Positions 50,658 through 59,078 of a stretch of 64,000 nt of DNA are shown in pieces. The DNA is taken from positions 248,001 to 312,000 of the forward strand of contig NZ_JARGYD010000006.1 of NCBI RefSeq assembly GCF_029168315.1, written 5' to 3'. Both the position numbers and the translations under genes were made by a program. This DNA is from Psychromarinibacter halotolerans. GTDB taxonomy: Bacteria; Pseudomonadota; Alphaproteobacteria; Rhodobacterales; Rhodobacteraceae. The notes below the pieces were generated by a model, which was given only the letters and a program-made list of their open reading frames with translations, did no database searches and was not told the origin of the DNA. Each line of letters begins with the position of its first letter. Positions within the stretch are counted from its first letter, which is position 1.

Positions 50658-52388
50658 ATGACCTATGCATTCACACGCGCGGCCATTCTGGCCGCCACCA
50701 CCTTTCTGACGCTGCCGTCCTTGGCGCATGACGCACTGGCCCATGAACCCGTGCGCCGGACAGAACTGTTCCGGCCCGGCCTCGACATGGCCGAGGCGAC
50801 CATGCCCGACGCGGATGCCGCCGCCGCGATGGAGTTGGCCGGATACGGCGACTTCGGTTTCGACCCCGGCACCGACGTCGCCGAGGCGCGCACCGCCTTC
50901 GCCCGCGGCATCGCGCTTTTGTGGGGGTTCAACCACACCGCCGCAGCGGCGGCCTTCCGTGCCGCGCAAGAGGCCGACCCGACGTGTTCGGCGTGCTTCT
51001 GGGGCGAGGCCTATGCCTTGGGGCCGAACCTTAACGACGGGATGCACCCCGAGCATCAGGACCGCGCGGCAGAGGCAGCCGCACAGGCGCTTGCCTTGGC
51101 CCGGACGCCACGCGACCGCATGCTCGCGGCAGCCGTGGTGGCGCGCTATGACAGCGCGCTGGGCGACCGCGCGGCGCAGGACAGCGCCTTTGCCAACCTC
51201 ATGCAGACCGCCGCGACGCGGCTTTCGGACAATCCGAACGTGCAGGTCATTTTTGCCGACGCGCTGATGAACCTGCAGCCGTGGGACTATTGGCAGGCCG
51301 ACGGGACCACGCCGAAAGGCCGCACCGCCGAGATCCTTGCGACGCTGGAACGGGCCATCGACCTGTCGCCCCAGCACCCCGGCGCGCTGCACCTTTATAT
51401 TCACGCCGTCGAAGCCTCGGCCGACCCGAAGGCGGCAGAAGCAGCGGCAGACGCGCTGCGCGGCGCGGTGCCGGTGGCCGGGCACCTGCTGCATATGCCC
51501 GCGCATATCTACAACCGCGTCGGGCGCTATGCCGACTCTATCGCCGTCAACATCGAGGCGATTGCCGCCGACCGCGCCTATCTGAACGCGGCCGGGGACG
51601 CGGCAAGCCCGCTGTACCGCTATGGCTACTACCCGCATAACATCCACTTCCTGCTGGTCGGGGCGCAGATGGCGGGCCTGCGGGACGAGGCGATGGACGC
51701 CGCCGGGTGGCTGTCAGAGGTGACCTCTGACGAAGTGTCGGGCGAACTGGCGTGGGTTCAGGCGATTGATACCGCGCCCTTCGCAGCCCACACGCAGATG
51801 GCAGAGCCCGAGGACATCCTTGCCCTGCCGGACCCGGGCGATGCCTTTCCGTTCGTGAAAGGGCACTGGCACTGGGCGCGTGGCACGGCCTTCGCCTTGC
51901 TGGGCGATCTGGATGCGGCGCTTGCGGAACAGCAGGCCATCGAGCGGATCATGGAAACGGCCGACCTGTCGGGGCTGGAAGAGCAGTACCTGCCAGCCCG
52001 CGACATCCTTGAGATCGCCAAGCATCTGGTCGAGGCCCGCATCAGTCAGGCCAAAGGGAGCTGGCACGAGGCCGAGCATCACCTTGACGAGGCGATCCGG
52101 CTAGAGGGCGCCATTCCCTACATGGAGCCGCCGTACTGGTCCTATCCGATCAACCAGACGCTGGGCGCGGTGCGGCTTCAGGCCGGTAACCCGCTGGGCG
52201 CGCTGGAAGCGTTCGAAGCCGCGCTTGAGACGCATCCGAACAACGGCTGGGCGCTTTGGGGCGTCTGGCAGGCCTTGGATGCGCTCGCCAAGGACCAGCC
52301 GGTCGACGCGGCGACGGTCAAGGCCGCCCGGCAGGCGTTCGAGAATGCGTGGCTGGGCAGGGCCGATCCGTCGCTGGACAGGCTTTGA
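50658..52388 (+). CDS. Exported TPR-repeat protein
   Basis: 576 residues with a signal peptide (about 1-28, ending ALA-HE). Helical repeats run through the length, for example LLWGFNHTAAAAAFRAAQEA with DPTCSACFWGEAYALGPNLN, and LGAVRLQAGNPLGALEAFEA with LETHPNNGWALWG at the end. A pattern of this kind (W-G-x-N-H-x-A, two close cysteines, many conserved His and Trp) is seen in uncharacterised periplasmic TPR proteins. It has no enzymatic motif that I recognise. It is followed by two acetyltransferase genes in the same operon. Confidence 0.88.
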   Translation: MTYAFTRAAILAATTFLTLPSLAHDALAHEPVRRTELFRPGLDMAEATMPDADAAAAMELAGYGDFGFDPGTDVAEARTAFARGIALLWGFNHTAAAAAFRAAQEADPTCSACFWGEAYALGPNLNDGMHPEHQDRAAEAAAQALALARTPRDRMLAAAVVARYDSALGDRAAQDSAFANLMQTAATRLSDNPNVQVIFADALMNLQPWDYWQADGTTPKGRTAEILATLERAIDLSPQHPGALHLYIHAVEASADPKAAEAAADALRGAVPVAGHLLHMPAHIYNRVGRYADSIAVNIEAIAADRAYLNAAGDAASPLYRYGYYPHNIHFLLVGAQMAGLRDEAMDAAGWLSEVTSDEVSGELAWVQAIDTAPFAAHTQMAEPEDILALPDPGDAFPFVKGHWHWARGTAFALLGDLDAALAEQQAIERIMETADLSGLEEQYLPARDILEIAKHLVEARISQAKGSWHEAEHHLDEAIRLEGAIPYMEPPYWSYPINQTLGAVRLQAGNPLGALEAFEAALETHPNNGWALWGVWQALDALAKDQPVDAATVKAARQAFENAWLGRADPSLDRL

Positions 52389-52447
52389 ATTTTCCGGGCG
52401 GGCCGTCGCGGGCCCGCCCTTCACCCCTTTCGATACCGGAGTTTCCG

Positions 52448-53038
52448 ATGACCGATACAACAACCCTTCAACGGCCCGCCGTCGCGCCCGTTTCAAAACA
52501 GGCGACGGCGATCAAAACGCTTACCGCCGCTTTCCAGACCGATCCGCCGGTGCGGTGGATGTATCCCGACCTTGCCGACTACCGCGCCCATTTTCCGGCC
52601 TTCGCGCGGGCCTTCGGGGGCGTGTCCATCGACGCGGACACGGCTGTTCTGGCCGATGGCGGCGCGGCCTTGTGGATCGCGCCGGGCGCCGAACCTGACG
52701 AGGCCGCGCTGGCGGCCGCCGTCGAACGCTCGATCCCTGTGGCGCGGCCGGCGGACGTCTTCGCGGTGTTCGAGGCGATGGGGCAGGTGCATCCGCACGA
52801 TCCGCATTGGTACCTGCCGATGATCGGCGTGACGCCGGACCGGCAGGGCGAGGGGATCGGCACCGCCTTGCTTCGGCCGGTTCTGGCGCGCTGCGATGCA
52901 GACGGCGTTCCCGCGTACCTTGAGGCGACGACGGCGCGCAGCAGGGATCTGTATGCCCGGCACGGGTTCAAGCAGACTGCAAGGATAGAGGTCGCGGGCT
53001 GCCCGCCGATCTATCCGATGCTGCGACCGCCTGCCTGA
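52448..53038 (+). CDS. GNAT-family acetyltransferase, first of two in operon G
   Basis: 196 residues from the ATG at 52448. The N-terminus AIKTLTAAFQTDPPVRWMYP and the acetyl-CoA loop MIGVTPDRQGEGIGTALLRP (about 137-156) match a group of GNATs related to puromycin N-acetyltransferase and similar drug or metabolite acetylases. The C-terminus has ARSRDLYARHGF. The substrate is unknown; its context is a metabolite operon. Confidence 0.88.
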   Translation: MTDTTTLQRPAVAPVSKQATAIKTLTAAFQTDPPVRWMYPDLADYRAHFPAFARAFGGVSIDADTAVLADGGAALWIAPGAEPDEAALAAAVERSIPVARPADVFAVFEAMGQVHPHDPHWYLPMIGVTPDRQGEGIGTALLRPVLARCDADGVPAYLEATTARSRDLYARHGFKQTARIEVAGCPPIYPMLRPPA

Positions 53039-53088
53039 TGGGTGCGGACCCATGCCCGACGGACCGTCCCGGGAAAGGAGATACAGTG

Positions 53089-53715
53089 ATGACCAGAAAC
53101 GATAATTTTGACATCCGCCGGGGCCGGCCCGGCGACGCCGCAGACATCGCGCGGCTGTTCCTGATCTCGTCCGACGGGCTGGCCGCCTACATCTGGGCGC
53201 AACACGCGCAGAACGGCGAGCCGGTCGAAGAGGTCGGCGCGGCGCGCTATGCCCGCAGCGGCACGGCGTTCTCCTACGAGAATTGCCTGCTGGCCACGCG
53301 GGATGGCGCGACCGTCGGCATGATCCATGCGTTCGAGATGCCGGAACCGGATGGGGCAGGGCCAGAACCCGATGCCGATCCCGTGCTGGCGCCCTATGCC
53401 GCGCTGGAAGATCCCGGCTCGCTTTACATCTCGGGGCTGGCGGTTCTGCCGGGCTTGCGTGGGCAGGGCGTCGGCGGCGCATTGCTTGACCGCATCGAGG
53501 CGCTTGCCCAAAAGCAGGGCCTGCCGCGCCTGTCGCTGATCTGCTTCGAGCGGAACGTCCAAGCGCGGGATTTCTACCTGCGGCGCGGCTTTAGCGTAAC
53601 GGATCGCCGCCCGCTCGTTCCGCATCCCAGCCTTCACTACACCGACGGCGACGCGCTTCTGATGGTGCGTCGCGTCCCCGGCACCGAAGATGCCGCGCCA
53701 CGGCGCGCGGACTGA
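53089..53715 (+). CDS. GNAT-family acetyltransferase, second in operon G
   Basis: 208 residues from the ATG at 53089, with AAGGAG 8 bases upstream; a GTG three bases earlier is possible. The acetyl-CoA loop is GLAVLPGLRGQGVGGALLDR and the C-terminal part has CFERNVQARDFYLRRGFSVT. It is a ribosomal-protein/amino-acid type GNAT. With the PAT-like gene across the promoter, three acetyltransferases lie within 5 kb. Confidence 0.9.
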   Translation: MTRNDNFDIRRGRPGDAADIARLFLISSDGLAAYIWAQHAQNGEPVEEVGAARYARSGTAFSYENCLLATRDGATVGMIHAFEMPEPDGAGPEPDADPVLAPYAALEDPGSLYISGLAVLPGLRGQGVGGALLDRIEALAQKQGLPRLSLICFERNVQARDFYLRRGFSVTDRRPLVPHPSLHYTDGDALLMVRRVPGTEDAAPRRAD

Positions 53716-53742
53716 CCGACTTTCAGAAAAAAGGATACTCAA

Positions 53743-54636
53743 ATGACAAGCACTGACACCATCACCCCCCAATCCGTCGGCGACGCCGACGCACTTTCCG
53801 CAATCCGGCGCTATGCGGCGTTTTCCGACGGCGACCACGGCGGCAACCCGGCAGGCGTGATGATCGCCGACCGGCTGCCTGATGTGGACGAGATGCAAAG
53901 CCTCGCCGTGCGGGTCGGATACTCCGAAACCGTTTTTGCCGCGCCTGAACGGGACGGCACTTGGCGGGTGCGGTATTTCTCGCCGGAAGCAGAGATTCCG
54001 TTCTGCGGGCACGCGACCATCGCGTTGGGCGCCGCGCTGGCCGAAACGGTCGGCGCAGGGACCTTCCCGCTGCGACTGAACGCTGCCGAGATCACCGTCG
54101 AGGCCGCCGTCGACGACACCGGAGCACGGGCTGCTTTGCGGTCGCCGCCGACGCGCAGCGCGCCCGCTGCGGACGCCCTCGTGGCCGAAACCTTGTCGCT
54201 TCTGTCATTGTCGGACAGCGACCTTGATCCGCGTCTCCCGCCTGCCATCGCCGAAGCGGGGGCGACGCATCTTGTCCTTGCGCTGGCCTCACACGAGGCG
54301 CTGCAAAAGATGTCCTATAATTTCACGCGCGGTCGGGATCTGATGCTGACGTGGGATCTGGGCACGATCTGCCTTGTCCATGCCACCGGCGGCACCGAGT
54401 TCGCGGCGCGCAACCTGTTCGCGTCGCACGGCGTCTACGAAGACCCGGCCACCGGGGCGGCGGCTGGGGCGTTCTCGGGATACCTGCGCGATCTCGGCTG
54501 GCCCCACAGCGGCCGGATCGTGATCCGGCAGGGCGAGGAGATGGGTTTTCCGTCGATCATCAAAGTGGGCATTCCGTCGCTCGCCGGGTCCCCCGTCATC
54601 GTGTCGGGCCGCGCCCGGTCGATCCGGCCCGACTGA
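53743..54636 (+). CDS. PhzF-family isomerase
   Basis: 297 residues. The catalytic glutamate fits Glu in GYSETVFAA (about 62), and the family blocks FCGHATIALGAALAE and YEDPATGAAAGAFSGYL are intact. A DAP-epimerase-like two-domain fold is expected. PhzF isomerises an intermediate of phenazine synthesis; most relatives are uncharacterised. It is the last gene of operon G. No other phenazine genes (PhzB, D, E, G) are seen, so another product is more likely. Confidence 0.92.
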   Translation: MTSTDTITPQSVGDADALSAIRRYAAFSDGDHGGNPAGVMIADRLPDVDEMQSLAVRVGYSETVFAAPERDGTWRVRYFSPEAEIPFCGHATIALGAALAETVGAGTFPLRLNAAEITVEAAVDDTGARAALRSPPTRSAPAADALVAETLSLLSLSDSDLDPRLPPAIAEAGATHLVLALASHEALQKMSYNFTRGRDLMLTWDLGTICLVHATGGTEFAARNLFASHGVYEDPATGAAAGAFSGYLRDLGWPHSGRIVIRQGEEMGFPSIIKVGIPSLAGSPVIVSGRARSIRPD

Positions 54637-54708
54637 TACATCCCGCCCGATCCGGCTGGTCATGCCCTGGCCCTGGGGGCCTCTGACCGGCCCTCGGCGA
54701 TGCAATCG

Positions 54709-55716
54709 TCACGAGGCGGGCATGTTCTCTCGGAAGATCGCCTGAAGGCGCGGGGGGTATTCCGGTTCCATCTCGCCCCGGATCGCGGCGACAAGGTTGC
54801 GGATCACCTCGCGCGCCTCGACGCGGGGGTTCTGGTCGATGATCGCGTCGATGGTGCGGTCCAGAAGCAGGGTCCGCGTCGCCTCGGTGAAGTCGTGCGC
54901 GATGAAAACCAGATCCTTGGCGCGGCCCATTTCCTTCACCGCCTGCGCGATGCCCTGATTGCCAGAGCCGATGTTGTAGATCCCGACAAGATCGTCCTGC
55001 GCCAGAAGCCGCCGCGCTTCGCGGTAGGCGTTGTCGCGGTCGTCCTCGATCACCGCGAAGTCCACGACGCGAAGCTCGGGGAAGTCGCCCGACAGGATGG
55101 ACCGGAACCCCATCTCGCGTTCCTCGTGGCCACGGTACGACGGCGAGCCGATGAACAGCCCGATCCGGCCTGGCTGACCGGCGGGCAGGAACCGCCCCAT
55201 CAGCAGGCCCGCAAGGCGACCGGCGGCGCGGTTGTCCACGCCGACGTAACCGATCTTCGACACGGCGGGGATGTCCGACACCAGCGTCGAAACCTTGATG
55301 CCGGTGCGCGCCAGCTGGTTGATCTCTTCGCGGATCTCCGGGTGGTCCGGTGCGATGATGCCCACGCCCTCGCAGGTGCCGGACGCGTTGCGCAGCGCCT
55401 CGACATAGCCTGCGGGCTCTTTCGCGGGCACGTTGCGGATCTGGATGCTGACATCCTCGGTCTCTTGCGCCTGTACCAGAAGATGGCGGCGCAGCGACTG
55501 CATGAAGCTGTTCTCGCCCTCGGGCAGGATCAGCAGAAGCCGCAGGGATTTCTGCGGCGTGACCTCGACCTCGCCGAAATAGCCAAGCCGTTCCGCCGCG
55601 CCCAGCACCGCGTCGCGGGTCCGCTGGCGAACGCCGGGGCGGTCGTTCAGAACCCTGTCCACGGTGGCGGGCGACACCCCCGCGCGGTCGGCGATTTCCT
55701 TGATCGTCGTTTTCAT
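54709..55716 (-). CDS. LacI-family transcriptional regulator
   Basis: 335 residues. The helix-turn-helix is at about 4-25 (TIKEIADRAGVSPATVDRVL) with the hinge VRQRTRDAVLGAAERLGY. The sugar-binding periplasmic-type domain follows, with GVGIIAPDHPEIREEINQ and YVGVDNRAAGRLAGLLMG. It is divergent from operon H. A 32-bp palindrome in the shared gap is its likely operator. Confidence 0.95.
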   Translation of the reverse strand: MKTTIKEIADRAGVSPATVDRVLNDRPGVRQRTRDAVLGAAERLGYFGEVEVTPQKSLRLLLILPEGENSFMQSLRRHLLVQAQETEDVSIQIRNVPAKEPAGYVEALRNASGTCEGVGIIAPDHPEIREEINQLARTGIKVSTLVSDIPAVSKIGYVGVDNRAAGRLAGLLMGRFLPAGQPGRIGLFIGSPSYRGHEEREMGFRSILSGDFPELRVVDFAVIEDDRDNAYREARRLLAQDDLVGIYNIGSGNQGIAQAVKEMGRAKDLVFIAHDFTEATRTLLLDRTIDAIIDQNPRVEAREVIRNLVAAIRGEMEPEYPPRLQAIFRENMPAS

Positions 55717-55757
55717 GCCGTCACCGATAACCTCTTTATGATGTGGCAGATGACATC

Positions 55758-55789
55758 AATGAGGGTGTCTTTGCAAAGAGAACCTCATT
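55758..55789. promoter_or_regulatory. 32-bp palindromic operator, probably for the LacI regulator
   Basis: AATGAGG and CCTCATT flank the perfect 12-bp palindrome TCTTTGCAAAGA (55768-55779); about 28 of 32 positions are symmetric. The central GC with flanking TTT/AAA is LacI-family style. It lies 42 bases before the LacI ATG and 160 before the first gene of operon H. Confidence 0.7.
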
Positions 55790-55949
55790 TGAGCCGCCAA
55801 AATCGCCTCTGTGATCCATTTTGATGTGAAATGATGGTTTTTGATGATTGGGTCGCCTGTCGCGGCATGGCACCAAACATCAGCGAGCACGCAAGCCGCA
55901 TCCCTTACCGGATGCCGGAGGAGGCGCGGCGGTCGCTGTGGGAGGAAAG

Positions 55950-57128
55950 ATGGTTCAGCTATATGGCAAGCACCTCAGCCGGGGTGAATTCGAAGCGTTG
56001 AGCGGCGCCAGCGGGCACGCGGCGGGGGTTCGCCTTGTCGAACTGGTCGAGGGTGTCGAGCGCGGCATGCGGATGCTGGAATTCCGCAGCGGCACCGGCC
56101 TGCGGTTCACCGTCCTTGTCGACCGCGCGATGGACATCGCCGAATGCGACTATCGCGGACAGGGCATCGGCTGGCACAGCCCCGCCGGGTTCCGCGCGCC
56201 GACGCTGCATGACTATGAAGGCGAAGGCGGCCTTGGCTGGATGCGCAGCTTTTCCGGGCTGATGGTCACCTGCGGGCTGGACCACATCCTGTTCATGAAC
56301 GAGACGGACACGGCGTCGTACCACTACGGCCCCCGCCAGACCGCCAGCCATTCGCTGCACGGACGGGTCGGCACGATCCCCGCGCGGCTGACCGGCTACG
56401 GCGAGCGGTGGGAGGGCGACGAGCTGATCCTGTGGGCCGAGGGCGTTGTTACGCAGGGTGCGGTCTTTGCCGAGCATCTTGAACTGCACCGCCGGATCGA
56501 GATCACCGTCGGCACCAATGACATCCGGCTGAGCGACCGCGTGGTCAACCGCGGCTTCTACCGGACGCCGCACATGTTTTGCTATCACATCAACGTCGGT
56601 CATCCGCTGCTGGACGAGGGCGCGCGCTATGTGGCCCCGATCCACGACGTTGTGTGGGCCGCGCACGCGGACAGCTACGACGCGCAGGGCGTCGGCTATC
56701 GCGACATGCCCGGGCCGCAGATGAATTTCCACGAACAGGTCTGGCAGCACGACATGGCCGCCGACGCCGAGGGCCGTGTGCCGGTCGCGCTGGTCAACGA
56801 CCGGCTTGGGCTGGGCTTCATGGTGACCACGCGCAAGGACCAGTTTCCCTGCCAGTACGAGTGGCAGAACCTGCAGGCGGGGCAATACGCGATCGGCATA
56901 GAGCCGTCCTCGCACCACGTTCTCGGGAATCAGGCGGCGCGGGACCGGGGCGAGATGATCTGGCTGGAGCACGGCGATGCGCGGTCCTACGACACCGTGT
57001 TCTCGATCCTGCCGGACGCCGACGCGGTGGCCGAGGCTGAGGCGCGCATCCGCGCGATCAGCGATCAGCCGGATCAGGCCTATCCGGCCACCAGCGGACA
57101 TTTTCGAGCACTTGAGGGACGCGAATGA
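55950..57128 (+). CDS. DUF4432 (aldose-1-epimerase-like) protein
   Basis: 392 residues from an ATG at 55950 with GGAGGAAAG upstream. The beta-sandwich galactose-mutarotase-like features include FTVLVDRAMDIAECDYRGQG and FSGLMVTCGLDHILFMNETD. Family signatures HSLHGRVGTIPARLTGYGER and FCYHINVGHPLLDEGARY contain conserved histidines that fit the epimerase active site. It likely binds or epimerises a sugar. Its stop overlaps the SDR start (ATGA). Confidence 0.88.
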   Translation: MVQLYGKHLSRGEFEALSGASGHAAGVRLVELVEGVERGMRMLEFRSGTGLRFTVLVDRAMDIAECDYRGQGIGWHSPAGFRAPTLHDYEGEGGLGWMRSFSGLMVTCGLDHILFMNETDTASYHYGPRQTASHSLHGRVGTIPARLTGYGERWEGDELILWAEGVVTQGAVFAEHLELHRRIEITVGTNDIRLSDRVVNRGFYRTPHMFCYHINVGHPLLDEGARYVAPIHDVVWAAHADSYDAQGVGYRDMPGPQMNFHEQVWQHDMAADAEGRVPVALVNDRLGLGFMVTTRKDQFPCQYEWQNLQAGQYAIGIEPSSHHVLGNQAARDRGEMIWLEHGDARSYDTVFSILPDADAVAEAEARIRAISDQPDQAYPATSGHFRALEGRE

Positions 57129-57880
57129 CGGGCACGATGGAAGGGCGGCGCGTGGTCTATACCGGCGGCGCCGGGGGACTTGGAACGGGCACCACGCTGG
57201 CCATGCTGGCGGAAGGCGCCGAAGTTCACGTGCTGGACCGCGATGCCGCGAAAGGCGCGGCCCTGCTGGCCGAGGTGCCGCAGGACGCGCAGGACCGGGT
57301 GTTCGTGCACGACGTCGACCTGCTGGACCGCGCCGCTTTGACGGCCTGTCTTGATGGGCTGGTGGCCGAGAAGGCGATCGACGTGGTGATCAACAACGCC
57401 GCGCTGTATCCGTCGAAGCCGTTCGAGGATTTCACCGACGCGGAACTGGACGCCGTTCATCGCGTCAACGTCGAGGCGGCGGCGACCTGCACCCGTGCGG
57501 CCCTTCCGGGGATGCGGGCGCAGGGCTGGGGCAGGGTGCTGAACGTCACCTCTATTACGCTGTCGGGGCAGTGGGAAAACCTTGTGCCCTACGTGCAGTC
57601 GAAGGGGGCGCTGCTGGGCCTGACGCGGGCTTGGGCGCGCGAGTTCGGCAAGTGGGGCGTGACTGTCAACGCCATTTCGCCGGGTGCGTTTCCGACCGAC
57701 GCCGAGAAAATTCATCCCGACCCCGAGGGCTATAACGCGATGGTTCTGGACCGGCAGGCGGTCAAGCGTCGCGGCACGCCGCAGGACATCGCCGCGACGG
57801 TCATGTTCCTTGCCTCGGACGCGGCGGGTTTCATCACGGGACAATCTCTGGCCGTCAACGGCGGCTGGGTCATGGAGTGA
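57125..57880 (+). CDS. Short-chain dehydrogenase/reductase
   Basis: 251 residues. The NAD loop is VVYTGGAGGLGTGTTLAMLA, the NNAALYP segment is at about 93, and the catalytic Ser and Tyr-Lys appear in VTSITLSG and YVQSKG. The end ITGQSLAVNGGWVME is typical. It would oxidise a hydroxyl of a sugar or hydroxy acid with NAD(P). It lies in operon H 4 bases before the CoA-transferase gene. Confidence 0.93.
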   Translation: MTGTMEGRRVVYTGGAGGLGTGTTLAMLAEGAEVHVLDRDAAKGAALLAEVPQDAQDRVFVHDVDLLDRAALTACLDGLVAEKAIDVVINNAALYPSKPFEDFTDAELDAVHRVNVEAAATCTRAALPGMRAQGWGRVLNVTSITLSGQWENLVPYVQSKGALLGLTRAWAREFGKWGVTVNAISPGAFPTDAEKIHPDPEGYNAMVLDRQAVKRRGTPQDIAATVMFLASDAAGFITGQSLAVNGGWVME

Positions 57881-57884
57881 CATA

Positions 57885-59078
57885 ATGGGAATTCTGTCTG
57901 GATACACGGTGCTGGACTGTTCCATCGCGATGGCCGGGCCCTTCGCGGCGCAGCGGCTGGGCGACCTTGGCGCCGACGTCATCAAGATCGAACCGGTGTC
58001 GGGCGAATGGCAGCGCCATGCCCCGGCGGGCGGTATCACGGGGAACGAGATCAACGTCAGCTTCCTGTCCCTGAACCGCAACAAGCGGTCGCTTGCGGTC
58101 GACCTGAAATCGGAAGAGGGCCGCGCCGTGGTGCTGCGGCTGGTCGAGAAGGCCGACGTGTTCATCCAGAACTACCGCGCGGGCGTGGCGTCGCGGCTGG
58201 GCGTCGATTACGACACCCTGTCCGCGATCAACCCCAAGCTGGTCTATGTGTCGATGTCCGGCTTCGGCGAGGATGGCCCCTATGCGAAGCGTCCGGGTCA
58301 GGACCTGCTGTTGCAGGCGATGTCGGGCGCGATGATGTCGACCGGCCGGGCCGGAGAGCCGCCGCAGGCTGCCGGGCAGTACCTTGTCGACGCGATCACC
58401 GCCTATAACGCGTTCGAGGGCGCGCTGGCCGCGCTGCTGCACCGCGAGCGCACGGGCGAGGGCCAGAAGGTCGAGGTGAACATGCTCGACTCGATCGCCA
58501 CCATCCAGATGCAGGAACTGTCGGTCTTCACGGTTGGCGGCAAGCCGCAGCAACGCAGCGCCGAGCCGCACGCGCATGTCTATATCCGCTCGCCCTATGG
58601 CACCTTCGCGACGCAGGACGGCTACATCGCGCTGGCGATGCCCAACTTCAAGGGTATGGCGCTGGCGCTGGACGAGCCTCGGTTCGAGGGGCTGGACGAG
58701 GAAACCGTCGGCTGGGAGGATCGCGACGCCGTCTTCGCGCTGACCCGCGAGGCAATCGCCAAGTTCACCACCGAAGACGCCCTGAGCCGGCTTGAGGCGC
58801 AGGGGATCTGGGTATCGCCGGTTTATGGCTATGCCGACCTCGTGGCCGACCCGCAGATCGCGCACAACGGAACCTTCATCGAATACGATCACCCGACCGA
58901 GGGCCACGTGAAGACGCCGGGTTTCCCGATCCGGTTCTCGCGCACGCCGTCCGAGCTGAAACGCGGCGCGCCGCGCGTGGGCGAGCATTCGTCCGAAGTG
59001 CTGGAAGCCGCGGGCTTCAGTCCCGACGAGATCGCGGCGATGGTCGCGGGCGGGGCGGTCAAGGTGATGGGCTCATGA
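57885..59078 (+). CDS. CaiB/BaiF family (class III) CoA-transferase, operon H
   Basis: 397 residues from the ATG at 57885. LSGYTVLDCSIAMAGPFAAQ, SLNRNKRSLAVDLKSEEGR and the catalytic aspartate near 140 (KRPGQDLLLQAMSG) are all present. It would activate a carboxylate to its CoA ester. Its stop overlaps the next start (ATGA). Reading frame upstream of the ATG is the SDR's shadow. It differs from the operon A CoA-transferase outside the core motifs. Confidence 0.95.
   Translation: MGILSGYTVLDCSIAMAGPFAAQRLGDLGADVIKIEPVSGEWQRHAPAGGITGNEINVSFLSLNRNKRSLAVDLKSEEGRAVVLRLVEKADVFIQNYRAGVASRLGVDYDTLSAINPKLVYVSMSGFGEDGPYAKRPGQDLLLQAMSGAMMSTGRAGEPPQAAGQYLVDAITAYNAFEGALAALLHRERTGEGQKVEVNMLDSIATIQMQELSVFTVGGKPQQRSAEPHAHVYIRSPYGTFATQDGYIALAMPNFKGMALALDEPRFEGLDEETVGWEDRDAVFALTREAIAKFTTEDALSRLEAQGIWVSPVYGYADLVADPQIAHNGTFIEYDHPTEGHVKTPGFPIRFSRTPSELKRGAPRVGEHSSEVLEAAGFSPDEIAAMVAGGAVKVMGS

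Noticed and set aside
53743..54636. PhzF as evidence for a phenazine cluster
   Set aside because: None of the other phenazine biosynthesis proteins is present, and most PhzF relatives act elsewhere.
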